Assembly (NCBI GenBank): GCA_964035545.1
Contig: OZ037771.1
Location: 13,891,133-13,955,132, forward strand
Source: Bugula neritina
Taxonomy: Eukaryota; Bryozoa; Gymnolaemata; Cheilostomatida; Bugulidae
Direction: 5' to 3'
DNA: 64,000 bases
The notes beneath the pieces were generated by a model. It was not told the origin of the DNA. It worked only from the letters and a program-made list of their open reading frames with translations, and searched no databases. Positions 38,301 through 51,200 of the stretch are shown one piece after another; within the stretch, counting starts at the first letter, position 1; every line of letters starts with the position of its first letter. The position numbers were made by a program, and so were the translations under genes.

Positions 38301-41300
38301 CAGATGAGTCATAACAGAGAAGTGATCACATGACTTGCAGACGTCACTAGTGAAAGAAGTCAAATAGCAGCAGAAGAGAGGCATAATCAACTGCAGACGA
38401 CACTAGTGGAAAGAGAACTGTACAGAGACAAACTGAATTCTAGTAAATACGATCACCTTCTAGCTATAGAAACGTGTATAGGTGAGCAAATCTAATTATA
38501 TACATGTATTGTGGGTACATGGAAAAGGATATTTACCTGCTTTTCTAATCATATGTATATCTAAGTAGAATTTTTAAATAAAACAATATTGCATATTTTA
38601 AACGTACGTGTGTGCCTCACAGATGCATGTGTATGTCTATATGTATGTCGCAGGTATGTGTGTATATGTCACAGGTATATGTGTATACATCACAGGTATG
38701 TGTGTATATGTCACAGGTATATGTGATGTCACAGGTACATGTAATATAGAAAGAAGGGCAGGTATGGGAGGATAACTAATAAATACATATTTGTGGAACT
38801 GTACAGGCGAGACAAACTGAGAAGAGGGAGTTACCTTCTCACACTGGGATGATGTTTTACAGTCAATGAACCTGGCAATGTGGTAAAATTACTGTTTAAT
38901 TATAAAACTACATAATATAATATAATAATGCAACATAATATAATATAATGAAACATAATATTAGTTACAAATGAAAGCCACTTTTATCTGGTTACGAGAA
39001 TACTATACAATTTGAAAGTACCTGACTTTCAACGTCTGCTTCTTCATCTACCACTAGTGTACTCCCTGTATCCACCCCTTGTGTGCTTCTTGTATCCACC
39101 ACTTGTGTGCTTCCCGTATCCACCTCCCTCCACGTCACTGATTTGGGGCGAGACGGTAGATTTTCCAAGTCCTGAGATGTCTTCCGCTAAACAGAGAGGC
39201 AATAAAGTATGGCAGCCGTTTCCTGCCTAGTGTTTCTTCACAAATGTCTCCATATAATACCAAACTTATCGCTATTTGATGTAAAAATGATGCGATTTGA
39301 TAGTCACAGCATTCACACAATCAATAACTTAACTCTAATTCCGTATAGTATTACGTAACACGCCAACATACTGAGCTAGAATAGTGCACATCAGATCAGC
39401 TACCTAACTAATAAGATGTAGCATGGATTACTGACTGATACAAGAAGGTTTGAGAATTGCTTACTTTGTTATATACAGCTGGACCACAGTCTAGAAGTTT
39501 AAATACATAAATTTCAAAAAACCAAAACCTTTAAACCTGAAGTTGTACATTCATACATCATATATCATAAAATTTATTTTCCTGATGCAACTATTAATAG
39601 TTCATTGTTAGGTAAAAACTCAAATTCGTTTTAGGGCGCTTTCGGATTCCTTATGGCACAGGAACAATTACAGGAATAATTATGACTGAAAACCCTTCCT
39701 AACATCACTAAAAGCTTTTACTGGGTTTCGAACCCCTGACCTCGTGTTTACCAAGCCAACGCTGTAGCCACTGCACCACTGCTGCTCTGTCCACATTTCA
39801 CTGTTTTATTTCACTGATATAATGCTTTATATACAAGTTTTAAGTAGCAAAGCACCTTTGAGAAAATACTTTATTATTTTAGGTACACACAAAGCGTTAC
39901 CTAGAAGTAGCAAACTTAGCAATATACTCACAGTTGCAGCGTTACTTGATGTAGACCCTTTGATAGTGTCTGTGCTCACAATGCTAGTCTTCTAAGAAAA
40001 AAGCAAGAAATAATAAAATTACTCTACGTATGAATATATTATTAAAAAAGCAATAAAATGTTATTAAAAAGATATATTGTATAAATAAACACATTGTGTT
40101 AAAAACAGTATTTAACAGTCACTAGTAACAACGTAATACATGTGAGCATCTGTAGACATGTAGACAGTATCTGTAGACACGTAGACAGTATCTCTAGACA
40201 TGTAGACAGTAACTGTAGACATGTAGACAGTATCTGTGGACACATAGACAGTATCTGTAGACACATAGACAGTATCTCTAGACATGTAGACAGTAACTGT
40301 AGACATGTAGACAGTATCTGTAGACATGTTGACAGTATCTGTAGACATGTAGACAGTATCTGTAGACATGTAGACAGTATCTATAGAATATACAACGAAT
40401 GGTTACCCGAGTGGATACGGACGACTGAGCTCTCTCCGGTTGTCTAGTAGAACCAGTTTTCTCAGGAAGATGTGAAGACTGAGTTTTTTCAGCATGTCCC
40501 TTCCCTACATTAGTTGAAACTAGAACTGAGGCTGACTTCTTAGCAGACGACCTTGAAGGCGTAGATGACCTTGAAGGTGCAGACGAACCTCTGAATGCTG
40601 GTTGCTATGGTGATAATATATACAAATGACAATTAATCAAGTGCAACAACAGGATGACAGTAATAAAATGCTGCAACAGACACATGAAAATAAAAGCAAA
40701 GAACTTGTCAGTTAAGCTAAAACACTTGACAAAATGTCGAAGCGTTAGTTTTTAATAACAATTATTTAAAAGCAAACAATATTTTTTCATTATTTCAACA
40801 ATTTTAAAAAAGCTAAAGTTACTTTGACTTCTCAACAAACAGATATCAACAGCAATTATGTCTCCACAATATATACACATGCATGGATATATTAATGTTT
40901 ACATAACAATATAGTTTAAGAATTTAAACAGTCTGTTACACAATAACTCAGCTATAAGGTTGTGCACAAAACACTTGTAGCAAGAGTAAATATTGGCAAA
41001 CATACATTGTTTGAGCCTATTTGCATACATGTGCGCTGGCTATGCAATCAATCTTGCAAGTATCAATATCTGATAACTAATCATTGAACACTGATTGATT
41101 AGTCAAAGACAAACAAAGAGTTTGAGAGTCAATTGTAATGTAAACTCTTAAGGTATAAGCAGAGCTGGGAATTAGCACTAGGCTTGCAACTTACTTGGCG
41201 TTGGATTAGTATGCGAGGTTTTAATTACATTTTAAATGTTCACACAGTTTAAAACAATCAATGGTTGAAATGTAGAAACCGTTGTAAGTTTAAAACTCAA

Positions 41301-43550
41301 AGCAACATTTGATGTGCCAAAAAAACCCTAAGTAATTAAATATTTTGATTCATTTTAGTAATGAATAACTTCATCAGAAATTTTGTCTTCTATTTGAAAA
41401 TTTACTGAAACTGATGATTTTGAGAAAAAAACTTGAGTACTACACCCAAGATGAAAAGATCACTCTTTTGTTTTGTCTATTACTTGAAGAAACAGTGATA
41501 AACATATAGATGCTAATTTTGTAATTAAAAAGTTTAATTTTTGGAAAAGTTACAAACCTCAGCAAAGTGTAGTTTGTGTAGGTTTGAAGTGTACCATTTG
41601 TGAACTCGCTTTATATTGGAGGATTGTTGCTTGGCATTCCGAGACCTGCAAAAAAGTAAAGCAAGTTTTAACTGACCGAGTGAGATAATTCCAGCCAATC
41701 AAAGTACTTGTAATATCATATACTTCTTATATTGTTTGTTGCTCTACCACCCTTCAAAACTTCTTATTTATATTTTCTATAAGCCAATCAGATCTTTTAA
41801 TAAAACTTACTGTCCAATCAGATCTTTTAATAATACTTACTGTCCAATCAGATCTTACAATAATACTTACTGTCCAATCAGATCTTACAATAATACTTAC
41901 TGTCCAATCGCTTGAGTTATTAGCTTCGTCAAAATGCAGAAGAACTTTGAATCATGTAAAACCTTTTTCCTATTAAATGATAATAAAAATGTTTTGTATT
42001 CCTCAGTTCTAAATAGAAGCCTCTGTTACCCACAACATCTGCCAGGAATGATAATTTGAGTTTAAATAAATAATAAATATAAACTTATATTTATCTATGG
42101 TTACAGTTACTGAGTTAGAAAATTAAGCCACTGAAATTATTAAATACAATGATTAAATACATCTCCCACCTCATTGGCAAATTATGCAAAACAAAAACAT
42201 TGACTAGATGCATTTTCTAAGATAACCAACATCCTAGAGTACTAAACATCTTGCTCCAATAGCATTTTCTACACACTTAACTATGGCTACCTTATTTTTC
42301 CCAAAACAATACCCTAGAGGCCTAGAAGAAAATTTAACTCAATCTAAAAATTTTTATCTAACAAATCTTAAATTTCTATTTTATAAAATCAAATCAACTA
42401 GTGTTCATAAAATTAAAATCATATTACATAATACTTATATAATTATACATTAATTATAGCACCTTATGCTTATATACTTACACATAATCCTGGGCCTTTC
42501 CCTGCAGCTTGATAGTTCTTACTTGTACGTATTGTCTTTGTAACGCCTCGTACATTTCATTTACTGGATTTGCAAACTCAAGCTAAAATAATTCAGGTAT
42601 ATAAAATAAGCACTCTTTTTATTGAGTATTTGTTGTTGACAAGATTTGCAGGGTCAAAATATTTGTAATACTAATGTTGATCAAATAAATTAATATGAAT
42701 ACTAAATGGTATTTGAAAATTCATGCTTACATATAATAAAATTTGTGCAAAAGTATGTTTAGACTATTAAAACTAAACTTCAAACTTGAAATATTAAACT
42801 TTTATTTAGTGATGAGAGAAGTTACTAACAGAGGCAGTCAGTTGCGTAATTAGTTTTTTAATGAACACATTTGCTATTAGTATTAGCAAGTATAATTTTA
42901 TTTAAGGAGTATTTATCTATTTTTAGCTTAAAATGAGCTTTTAACTTAATTTTTTAAATTACTAGCTGCTAAAACATCAAGTACAACAAACTGTCAATTG
43001 CTAATTTTATGATTAAACTTCAAAAAGCGATTAAAGAGTTTAAGATCAGTAAATGGTTACAATCATTGTGAGAGTTATCAACTTTGTACCTAAAACTAAA
43101 AGATAGTAAATAACATAGAGTCATTGTTCAATCACCTTGTTCATCATATGACTTTTCATTTATATCTGAGGGTTAAATTAAGTTTAAGGTAAGCTCTACA
43201 AATTACGACATAATGTCTAGAGTCTGGAAAAAATAGTCATACAGCCCAGCAGTATTTTATAGAGTAATTAAATACGTATTTTAAAACTATAAAAGTTCGA
43301 GTATTACAAAATCAAAATGAGAATGACTATTATTATTAATATAAGTGTGATTATGATACTATGAGTATGATTTCATCAGTATAAACATCAAATTATTATT
43401 AATATAAATATAAATAAATATTGTTATTAATTGAGTAATAATATCATTTATTTATTTATTTATTTATCAGATTTAGTAGTTCACCTTAGCTTGTTTGATG
43501 ACGTTCAATCCTTCTTCTAACTCATTTCTTTCAGTAACTAAAGATCCCAT
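26353..43550 (-). CDS. Large IQ-motif protein, 27 exons, family not recognised
   Basis: Exons 5' to 3' (start/end): 43550/43485, 42582/42482, 41645/41558, 40604/40407, 39991/39932, 39186/39022, 37958/37784, 37466/37323, 36612/36429, 35725/35564, 35367/35224, 34908/34761, 34432/34296, 33789/33541, 32939/32837, 32512/32252, 31178/30944, 30627/30462, 30305/30134, 29700/29525, 29332/29183, 28842/28774, 28383/28263, 28034/27890, 27683/27549, 27094/26939, 26603/26353. All phases match, giving 1386 residues. The first ~85 residues look helical (MGSLVTERNELEEGLNVI). Residues about 85-980 are Ser/Thr/Pro-rich and probably disordered. IQ motifs follow: VSIQKIFRGYVSRKVY (about 1005), IRIQRSWRQHRNRLK (about 1042) and VVIQKHVRGMQCRQYL (about 1132). 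The C terminus has LDIVFEIYKPEGTGIIND, faintly EF-hand-like, and a charged helix. A calmodulin-binding cytoskeletal, centrosomal or ciliary role is a guess. One intron uses a GC donor. The first exons could belong to a separate gene, but phase continuity argues for one. Confidence 0.75.
29340..29480. repeat. 30-bp minisatellite beside the IQ-gene exon-21 acceptor
   Basis: Units like AACCTGGAGCAAATATGTTA plus CAGAAGAGGT. On the minus strand two units carry TGCTCCAG|GTTACC, resembling the real acceptor TTTTCCAG|GTCCTG immediately downstream. Confidence 0.85.
30660..30938. repeat. TATAGAATAGATATAGATG minisatellite
   Basis: Tandem TATAGAATATATATAGATG-type units fill the IQ-gene intron between exons 17 and 18, ending six bases from the exon-17 donor. 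Confidence 0.93.
31227..31441 (+). mobile_element. tRNA-derived SINE, copy 2 (best preserved)
   Basis: Begins GAGCAGCCGTGGTCTAGGGG (A-box-like) with the B-box GGGTTCGAACCCC, then a non-tRNA body (GGTGATGTTAGGAAGAGCAT, CATAATTGCTCCTGTGCC, GGGGTTTCTCACAGGGATAG) ending in a T tract. The head is tRNA-like but lacks a paired acceptor stem, so it is not a tRNA gene. Located in an IQ-gene intron. Confidence 0.92.
31442..31615. repeat. ATAGAATATACAGAATAT microsatellite
   Basis: Tandem 9-base AGAATATAC/AGAATATAT units directly after the SINE T tract, suggesting growth from the SINE tail. A shorter run of the same words flanks the SINE on the left (31195-31226). Confidence 0.93.
31795..31950. repeat. 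20-bp minisatellite AACACTAGTAACCACAATGC
   Basis: About eight near-identical tandem copies within an IQ-gene intron, with alternate GTAACC/GCAACC. Confidence 0.95.
32030..32200. repeat. ATAGCACACAATAGTA degenerate repeat
   Basis: Loose units of TAGCACACAATAGTATAGCA in the same IQ-gene intron as the 20-bp array. Confidence 0.85.
39040..39125 (-). repeat. 24-bp coding repeat in IQ-gene exon 6
   Basis: Three tandem 24-base units on the coding strand encode VDTGSTQV, VDTRSTQG and VDTGSTLV. It keeps the reading frame. Confidence 0.9.
39652..39789 (-). mobile_element. tRNA-derived SINE, copy 3 (3' truncated)
   Basis: The minus strand begins CAGAGCAGCAGTGGTGCAGTGG, carries the B-box GGGGTTCGAAACCC, and stops in the middle of the body near the CCTGTGCC word. 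Located in an IQ-gene intron. Confidence 0.85.
40150..40383. repeat. 21-bp minisatellite GTAGACATGTAGACAGTATCT
   Basis: About eleven tandem copies in an IQ-gene intron, about 24 bases from the exon-4 donor. Apparent open frames on both strands arise because the unit length is a multiple of three. Confidence 0.95.
41783..41902. repeat. 30-bp minisatellite CCAATCAGATCTTTTAATAA-type
   Basis: Four tandem copies in the IQ-gene intron between exons 2 and 3. The minus strand shows GACAGTAAGTATTAT in each unit, donor-like, but the array is far from an identified exon end. Confidence 0.9.
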
Positions 43551-45272
43551 ATTCAAAACTAATATGTCTATAACTTGTAGTTAACTATAATTTAAGACAT
43601 GAAATAAAAAATACATATTTATTCATTTTATGTTTACAAATATCTCCAAAAAGACCACTGAGTGTCAACTAGCCATGCTGAGCACTGTATAATCACGTGA
43701 CTTTAGCTTACTTGCCAACGGATACAGAAGTATTATAATTTTAACGAGTCAGTTTTTAGCTTTTCTTGTGGGAGTGACAAGCCATTGTGATTATTAGTTT
43801 AACAGCTACTTTTATTCACAGTAATAATAGTAAAACCAATATTAATATATATATAGCAATACTTGTACTGGCCAGGAATACATTTAGCTTTACACATGAA
43901 GCAGGTTCTATTTGAAAATTAAAATGAAAAATAAATTATTCAAACAGTATTTTTGCATTCCATTAATAATAATTAATCCATGATGAAGATCATTTCAATT
44001 TCATAGTTTTAGTTTATCACTTTGACTTTAACTTTGAGTTTATTACTAGTATTACACTTTACACTGTAAATTAAAGTGTCAGACTTAGTCAGTAGACATT
44101 TAGTGAGTGTAGTCTGCAGTCGTAGGCGTAGTATGACTATAAGTGTTACAGTTAAACTTAAAGTGAAAGTTGAGCTTAAAGTTAAAATTAATGTTATACT
44201 TATTTTAATCGTAATATGAGCCTAAGGCGATTATCATCATGAAATGTATTGAATTTGGGTACGTGGGTACTTTTAGTTGTAAATAAATATTAGTGAAGAG
44301 GAACGAGTAAGGTGGTAATGAATTAGCCATTACTATTAGTATTAGAAAGGATTAGCTGGCTTGATAGTGTAGAATAGCTTCAATGTTATAGAATTTTCAA
44401 GTAATTATCATTAGACTTAGTATCTTTAAACAGTAGGTTTCATGATTTAGTTCAGCATCTTGAGACTGAGTCCCATAGTTTCTCATAAACCTATAGCAAT
44501 GGTAATAGTACTGTTACTTCATTATTAGTACTGGTAGAAAATGGAAACGCATAATACTATAGCACTTATAGTTATAGTTCTTTACAAGTCGTAATCATAA
44601 TTATAATAGTCTAGTTAAACTTAATATTCATAAAATTACATGGTCATATTGAATTTGATGTTGATATGAAAAGTATAACAATTACAAAATAAGCACATTT
44701 ATATTATTCCAATATTTAAGATCATTTAAAATTATTGCAGTGAATATTCACATTGAAAATAACTATTAAGTTTTAAATAAGTTCATTCACTTTCATTTTG
44801 GTACTGCAGCAAGTATTATTAGAGCTTCTATTTCCATTTTATGACTTTAGTTAATTTTATTTATTGGTAGTTTAATATATATGATTATACCAATGGTATC
44901 ATTAGTAGTAGTGGTCTACAATTACTATCATAGTATAGGTATAGTTTTGGCAATAATATGGATAAGGTAATAGTGCTCTTGCTAATAATAGTGATAACTA
45001 AAAAGTGATTTTGAGTATTATTCTTGATAAAATTAGAAATCAGTATTAATGGTTTAATTAGGGATATAATATTATAAAATTAAAATAATTTTGCATTGAC
45101 ATTGGGCTTGTTTTTGCTACTAATAATTATTATTGCTACCTGCATTTCTAATTTCATCTCATTCTTATTACTATACTGTATATTTTTTATCTATAATAGG
45201 CATAATAATTCAGTCATATATGTAACTAAACATATTTAATACATTCTATTTTTATCAACAGATAGTAAAGAA
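43551..45272. promoter_or_regulatory. Head-to-head intergenic region (IQ gene / UVRAG)
   Basis: About 1.7 kb between the two start codons, so it should hold both promoters and 5' UTRs. It is very AT-rich with loose TAGTATTA words and one GC-richer patch near 44100. No core promoter motif can be singled out. Confidence 0.45.
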
Positions 45273-48200
45273 ATGGAAAATAGTAATAAAACACAGAATA
45301 AGTTGAAACTGTCAACCTACAGTGTAAGTATATATAGTATAATGTATATAGGGCCTAATATACTCAAATTGTTTACATTGTCATTACACCCATGGTTAGA
45401 GTTTCAGTCTAAATCATTTTGTATGCAATTAAATCATTTGTACTAAGTTTAGCTAACAATATTGAAATTAAAAAAGGTGTTTGTTAAAATGAATGAATTT
45501 TTCCAACTCGTTGCCTATCCATGATATTTACTGTTCTGTTTTCTTCAATTAAATGTTAACTATATTGGAATAACAAATTTAGTTTTTATAACTGAGTACA
45601 AGAGTGTAATAAAATGTTTGTCTTTGATACAGCCACGAGTTCGACATTTAACTTCACTTTCTGTTAAGAATTTGTCATACAAATGCGCTGATGTCACCAG
45701 CTATTTTACACTTCACAAAGACTTCAAATCTGTAGGTAAGATTGCCAATTCTTTTGTCATTTTGATTTTATGTTATAATATATTTATTTTGTAATAAATA
45801 TCTGGCAATAATAAGATTTGTGCTAGCATGTGATTTAATTATTTATTTTTAAAATGTATAGCTTTTTCTATTGATAACAACTATGTTCAAGTTTGCTGTG
45901 AAATTTTCATTTGCTTATCAATTATTTTGGAAATGCAATACTCAGTCACTGTTCACCAATTATTTTTATTTTTAGAATTTTATAAAAGTGAACAACTTAG
46001 TGGATCTGTAAACTTTTCCTGGAATGCATTCAACCTCACCTATCTGCCCAGTTACTACACGTCTTCCAGTCAAGTCTGTATTCGTGTCTGGGTGACAGAA
46101 GGCACCTCTGACCCTAAAGTTCATCTCGAGTATGAAATTGACTTGAAACTTCTCCACATTCTAGAACCTTCAACTAATTCAGTAAGTCGAGACATTTACT
46201 GTAGCCTCGAGGTCTTCTGCCAACTTCAGTTTAGTGTTTGTTCACTTTGCATATCACGGCACCTCTACTTAAAACTATACTTTTGTTGCAAAATGTTCTA
46301 CTATTGTTTAGTAATCTTATATTATGTATATAAATTTTAACCAGTATTTTAACTCTTGCCCATCAAAGTATGCTGAGTTTTCAAAGGGAAAAATTCTAGT
46401 TTCACTTGATGCTTTTACTAACTGAAAAGAATTTTTGTCTAGAACTCAATTCTTCAGCACTGTATGTTGTGTGATAACTTAATTCTAACACATGGATAGT
46501 TTAATTCTATGATTATGTTCTACAAACTTTATAACCTGTTTCATAATTACATATTATTACACTTCATCATAATAATTAACCTATCACATTATTTATATCA
46601 TATAAGTTGTATTTTGTTACTGTATTGTTGCTATAATTACCATTAGTTATATATCTCCATGTTTTGTTACTAGTTGCTGTATACTGCTAACTTTAGATAC
46701 CAGAGAATGGGGAGATGCATGATCACATGACCTTGACAATGTTTAGTACTCCGTTTGTGATGCCCAATTCACTCAGTCTGACTAAGAAAGAGTTTCTATA
46801 TTTAGATACAAACCAGCCTCTGAAGATATCCTATTCTCCTAACCTACTAGCTCGGTAGGTGACTTACTCTACTGTGAGTGACTATTAGTCACTGGGAATA
46901 ACTAATAAAGACTAACAGTGACTGAGAGTTATTACCTGCTTGCTTGCTTAGTGACTTGCTTTACTGTGAATGACTACTAGTAACTGTGAGTTATTAGTAG
47001 TCACTGTGAGTGTCTAGTAGTCGCTGTGAATGATACATATTTGAGTGAGATAAGGGTTACATCTATTGTGGTCTTTAGATTCCATCACAGTTACTGTAAG
47101 CTAACAATTATTCATCTTCAGAAAGCAAAAGATGATGTTAGATTGCGTGTATTCTCTTCATCTGGTGGTCCATTATATTATAGTAATAGATGTTGTTAGG
47201 AATGAATGGTTTGTAGCAGTCGAAAATGTGTCAAAAGGTTCGAGTTTTGCAAGTAATTTGCTTTATAGAAAGTCACCCAAGGTGTATAGGAATTTAAACA
47301 CATCTGTTTTAACATGATTATAATAAGACACACTTGTGTATTCGACGGATGTTGGTAGATTTGCTATTACTTTATGACATGCAGACTACAGACATTATTA
47401 CGAGCATTGAAGCAGACAGAAAGATCTATAGAGAGAGTGAGAGAGGACATTACTAAGCATTTAACAGATATTCAATCCGTCACAGAAAAGGTAAGAGCTG
47501 TATAAATGTTCAGCCTATCATAGAGAAGGTAAGAAATGTTCAGCCTATCATAGAGAGGGTAAGAAATGTTTAGCCTATCATAAAGAGGGTAAGAAATGTT
47601 CAGCCTGTAGCAGCAGCCATGGATATATGTTACGCCTCTGGTTAACATATTAGTGTTTGGGAGTTTGGTCATCAAAACGTTTGAATATAGATATTAAATA
47701 AATATGACGTTGTTGAATTTTTATATAGCAATGGGAAAATATGTGTATTTTATTTTTATGATCTAATATAGAGCAGCTATAGTCTAAGGGTTGTGGGTTC
47801 TATTCCCAGTAAAGGCCATTGGTAATGTTAGGAAAAGCATCCAGTCATAATTGCTCCTCTGCCCCATCTGAATAAGTCCTTAGCCCGATTTAACAAAAAC
47901 CCTTGTTACCAGGGTTTTTTACAGGGATGGTGACTATGAACTTGAGTTTTTAATGGCAAAAAGTATGAAATTTAATCCTCAACTAGCAATTCAACTAGTA
48001 CTCTATTTAGTTGTGTTAGTCGGCAATAAATGTAGCCTGTGAACAAACCGTTTCTAGAAAGAGCAAGTTGAGCTGCATAAACTCAGACTAGAGAATGTAC
48101 ACCACCGGCACGACTACAGGAAACAGGTGTTCTTGCAGAAGAAGTCCAAACTCTATAGCAAACGTGCCGAGTCGGAAAAGAAAGGTATGTTGACCAGTTG

Positions 48201-51200
48201 TTACTCGTATCGTATTTAAAAAAGAATTTGGTGACGAGTTAAGTTCTGTTTATACCTTCCCAATTTTCGGTCAGAAATTCAATTTGGCCAGTTGAAGTTT
48301 TACCGAATAGCATTGCATTGTAAAGGGCACTCATCAAAAATTTTGAATTGTGATAACTAAATAGCAAGCAAAGGGAATGATAACTCCTTGTATATGTCGG
48401 TATTCATGTTTATAATTATATTAGCTACCTTTCTCAATTATGGCTTTTATGCTGTCAACTCAACTAAGTCATTGCATTTTCAACGGGCATCAAATAGCTA
48501 TTAGAAAGTGAGCTTTTGCATTAATATGATTTCAACGATTTTCAGTAAGACTATAAAGGGGTACTCGGACAAGCGAAATTAACTGAAACTCGAAACTTTT
48601 TTCAGCAAAGGTATAAACGCAACTTTATCTGCTGTTTAGTTTTACTTTGTAAACTGTGCAGAGAAAGAGTTGGAGGCTGTGCAGAAGGCGTTGCAGCAGG
48701 ATGACTACCACTATAGTGATATCAAGAGTGACTTCTACAACTCCAGGTGAGACTCTTCTCACTGAGTGACTGGTTTATAGTCAGTAGTTAACTCAAAGTC
48801 TGGGTTTTTATCCTCAAGGGGTGTAGAGCAGCTTTTTATGAAGTTGTGAAGCATCAGTTTTACAAACTTGGCTATTTTAGATAAACTACTGTCTTGTGCT
48901 GATGAATCTTTACTTACTTTTTAAAGAATCAGTTGAAATTTCCTGCAGACTGCATCAATTTAGTGAGTGAACTTTGCATCAATGAAAATCCCACTATTGA
49001 ATTTAATTATCTAATAAGTTTTATTTGTGATTTTCTTTATCTTTTATATTACTCTATATTATATATTACTCTATATTATATATTACTTTATATTATATAT
49101 CACTCTATATTATATATTACTCTGTATTATATATTACTCTAATTTATATATTACTCTATATTATATATTACTCTGTATTATGGGGTAATATATCATATGC
49201 TTACTTTATATTTCATATTATTGCATATTTTATATTATATATTATTTTCCCTGTATGCTTTATAACCTAGTTTCATATCTGCTGTAGAGAGAAGTTGTTG
49301 AAGGAGAAAGCCCTCCTCTCTAAACGTCACAGACAGATGGTGTATGAGCTCAGTCTTATTTATCCAATCAACCAGGTCAGTCTTTAGAGAGTTCCTCATT
49401 TTATCTAGTTTGATTTCTCTTTTGAAGACATTCAGTTATCTGATGATAGAATCACAGGCTATTTGTACTTAGTGTTTAGTTACTTAATAAAAGAAATGTT
49501 TTAATTCAAGCCTACATGTCTAACAAGAGTCTTGAAATAATGTATTGAATTTCTAAGAATTTAAATTAAATTTATTATTTAGAAATAGGTATGCATAATT
49601 CAAGACTGAAAATGTCTGACGTATATTCAGTACTCCAAAGTCTAAAGAGCACTAACTAGAGACTGTGTGACGTGTATTCAGTACTCCAGGGTCTAAAGAG
49701 CACTAACTAGAGACTGGTTTCTGTTACAGACAGTGAACGGCAGGTATACTATAGCAGGAGTCTGTCTACCAGATCCCGAGATTGTTAACAGTCAGAACGA
49801 GCTCGCCTGCAGCACGGCACTCGGTCACTGCTGTCATCTCGTCATCATGCTCTCACAGTTTCTGGAATTCCCTTTAGAATACCCGCTGGAGTACCGGGGT
49901 TCAAGGTCGTTAGTGTACGACAACCTTCGCCCTCAGCCACCTTCACAGAAAGATCGGTCGTGAGTTGTAAAATTAGTTGGTTTTTAATTTAACATGTGGT
50001 TGATTACATAATTCCTTTCTTCTTAAATTTTAGTGTGGACTATAATTTAGCTGATTTTATTTATTTTAGATCAATGTTAATAAAAACATTAATAGTGCAA
50101 AAATAGTATCTTCAATCTATTATATTTTATCTTATTTTAAATACAAAGCCTGCTTCAGTTTTACACATATCTATCACCTAGTTAATGCAAGTTATGTTCG
50201 TATATGACACTTGCTGCAGGTACTCTTTATATACTTGACACTAGCTGCAGGTACCCTTTAAATACTTGACACTAGCTGCAATATCCTATATACTTATGAC
50301 ACATGCTGCAGGTACCCTCTATACTTATGACACATGCTGCAGGTACCCTCTATACTTATGACACATGCTGCAGGTACCCTCTATACTTATGACACATGCT
50401 GCAGGTACCCTCTATGCTTATGACACATGCTGCAGGTACCCTCTATACTTATGACACTTGCTGCAGATACCCTCTATACTTATGGCACATGCTGCAGGTA
50501 CCCTCTATACTTATGACACATGCTGCAGGTACCCTCTATACTTATGACACATGCTGCAGGTACCCTCTATACTTATGACACATGCTGCAGGTACCCTCTA
50601 TACTTATGACACATGCTGCAGGTACCCTCTATACTTATGACACATGCTGCAGGTACCCTCTATACTTATGACACATGCTGCAGGTACCCTCTATACTTAT
50701 GACACATGCTGCAGGTACCCTCTATACAGCAGAGGGAAAGACAAGAAGCTCTTCCTACACGCCACCTTCTTGTTAAACAGAAACATAGAAAACCTCCGCT
50801 ACTCTCAGGACCTCCACACTAAAGATCCCAAACTCACTCTACGCAACCTCAAGGACCTTTTCGAGAAAAAGTTTGGCGTTGGGTTGGTCTTATGAATTAT
50901 CTCATCATGACAGTCATTGCTGTGCTGGTGTTTGATCCATGTCCAAAGAAAGTAAATGTTCAGCAAAGTTACTTTCTGTGGTTGACCTCAGATTGTTGTA
51001 ATTTCAGTTCGTCTCCGCAGAAAGTGAATGAACCCTTATCCCCGCCCCTTCCTATTCGGAGAGTGGACTCTGTTCCATCATTATTGCGTCGTAAATCTCT
51101 GCCAGGTAAATAATAACCAATAAACTTTATCTCATATTAATCAATAGTTTATACAGTAAAATATATATGAATATTATGATCCACTGTATTGTTGAACTTG

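Noticed and set aside
38825-38880. Possible extra IQ-gene exon (GTTCATTGACTGTAAAACATC on the minus strand)
   Set aside because: It has AG and GT edges, but phase 0 gives an immediate stop, and skipping it keeps exon 6 and exon 7 in frame.
40112-40447. Open frames of 85 and 101 codons on both strands
   Set aside because: They are artefacts of a 21-bp minisatellite (a multiple of three). Only 40407-40447 is coding, on the minus strand, as part of IQ-gene exon 4.
41783-41902. Another tandem-donor array (ACAGTAAGT in each 30-bp unit)
   Set aside because: It lies mid-intron, about 580 bases beyond the exon-2 donor and 140 from the exon-3 acceptor, and the unit does not resemble either edge, so I do not count it with the splice-site arrays.
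50205-50727. CRISPR-like regular array
   Set aside because: Units are contiguous with no unique spacers, and the surroundings are eukaryotic exons. The same applies to the 16-, 21-, 25- and 30-bp arrays.
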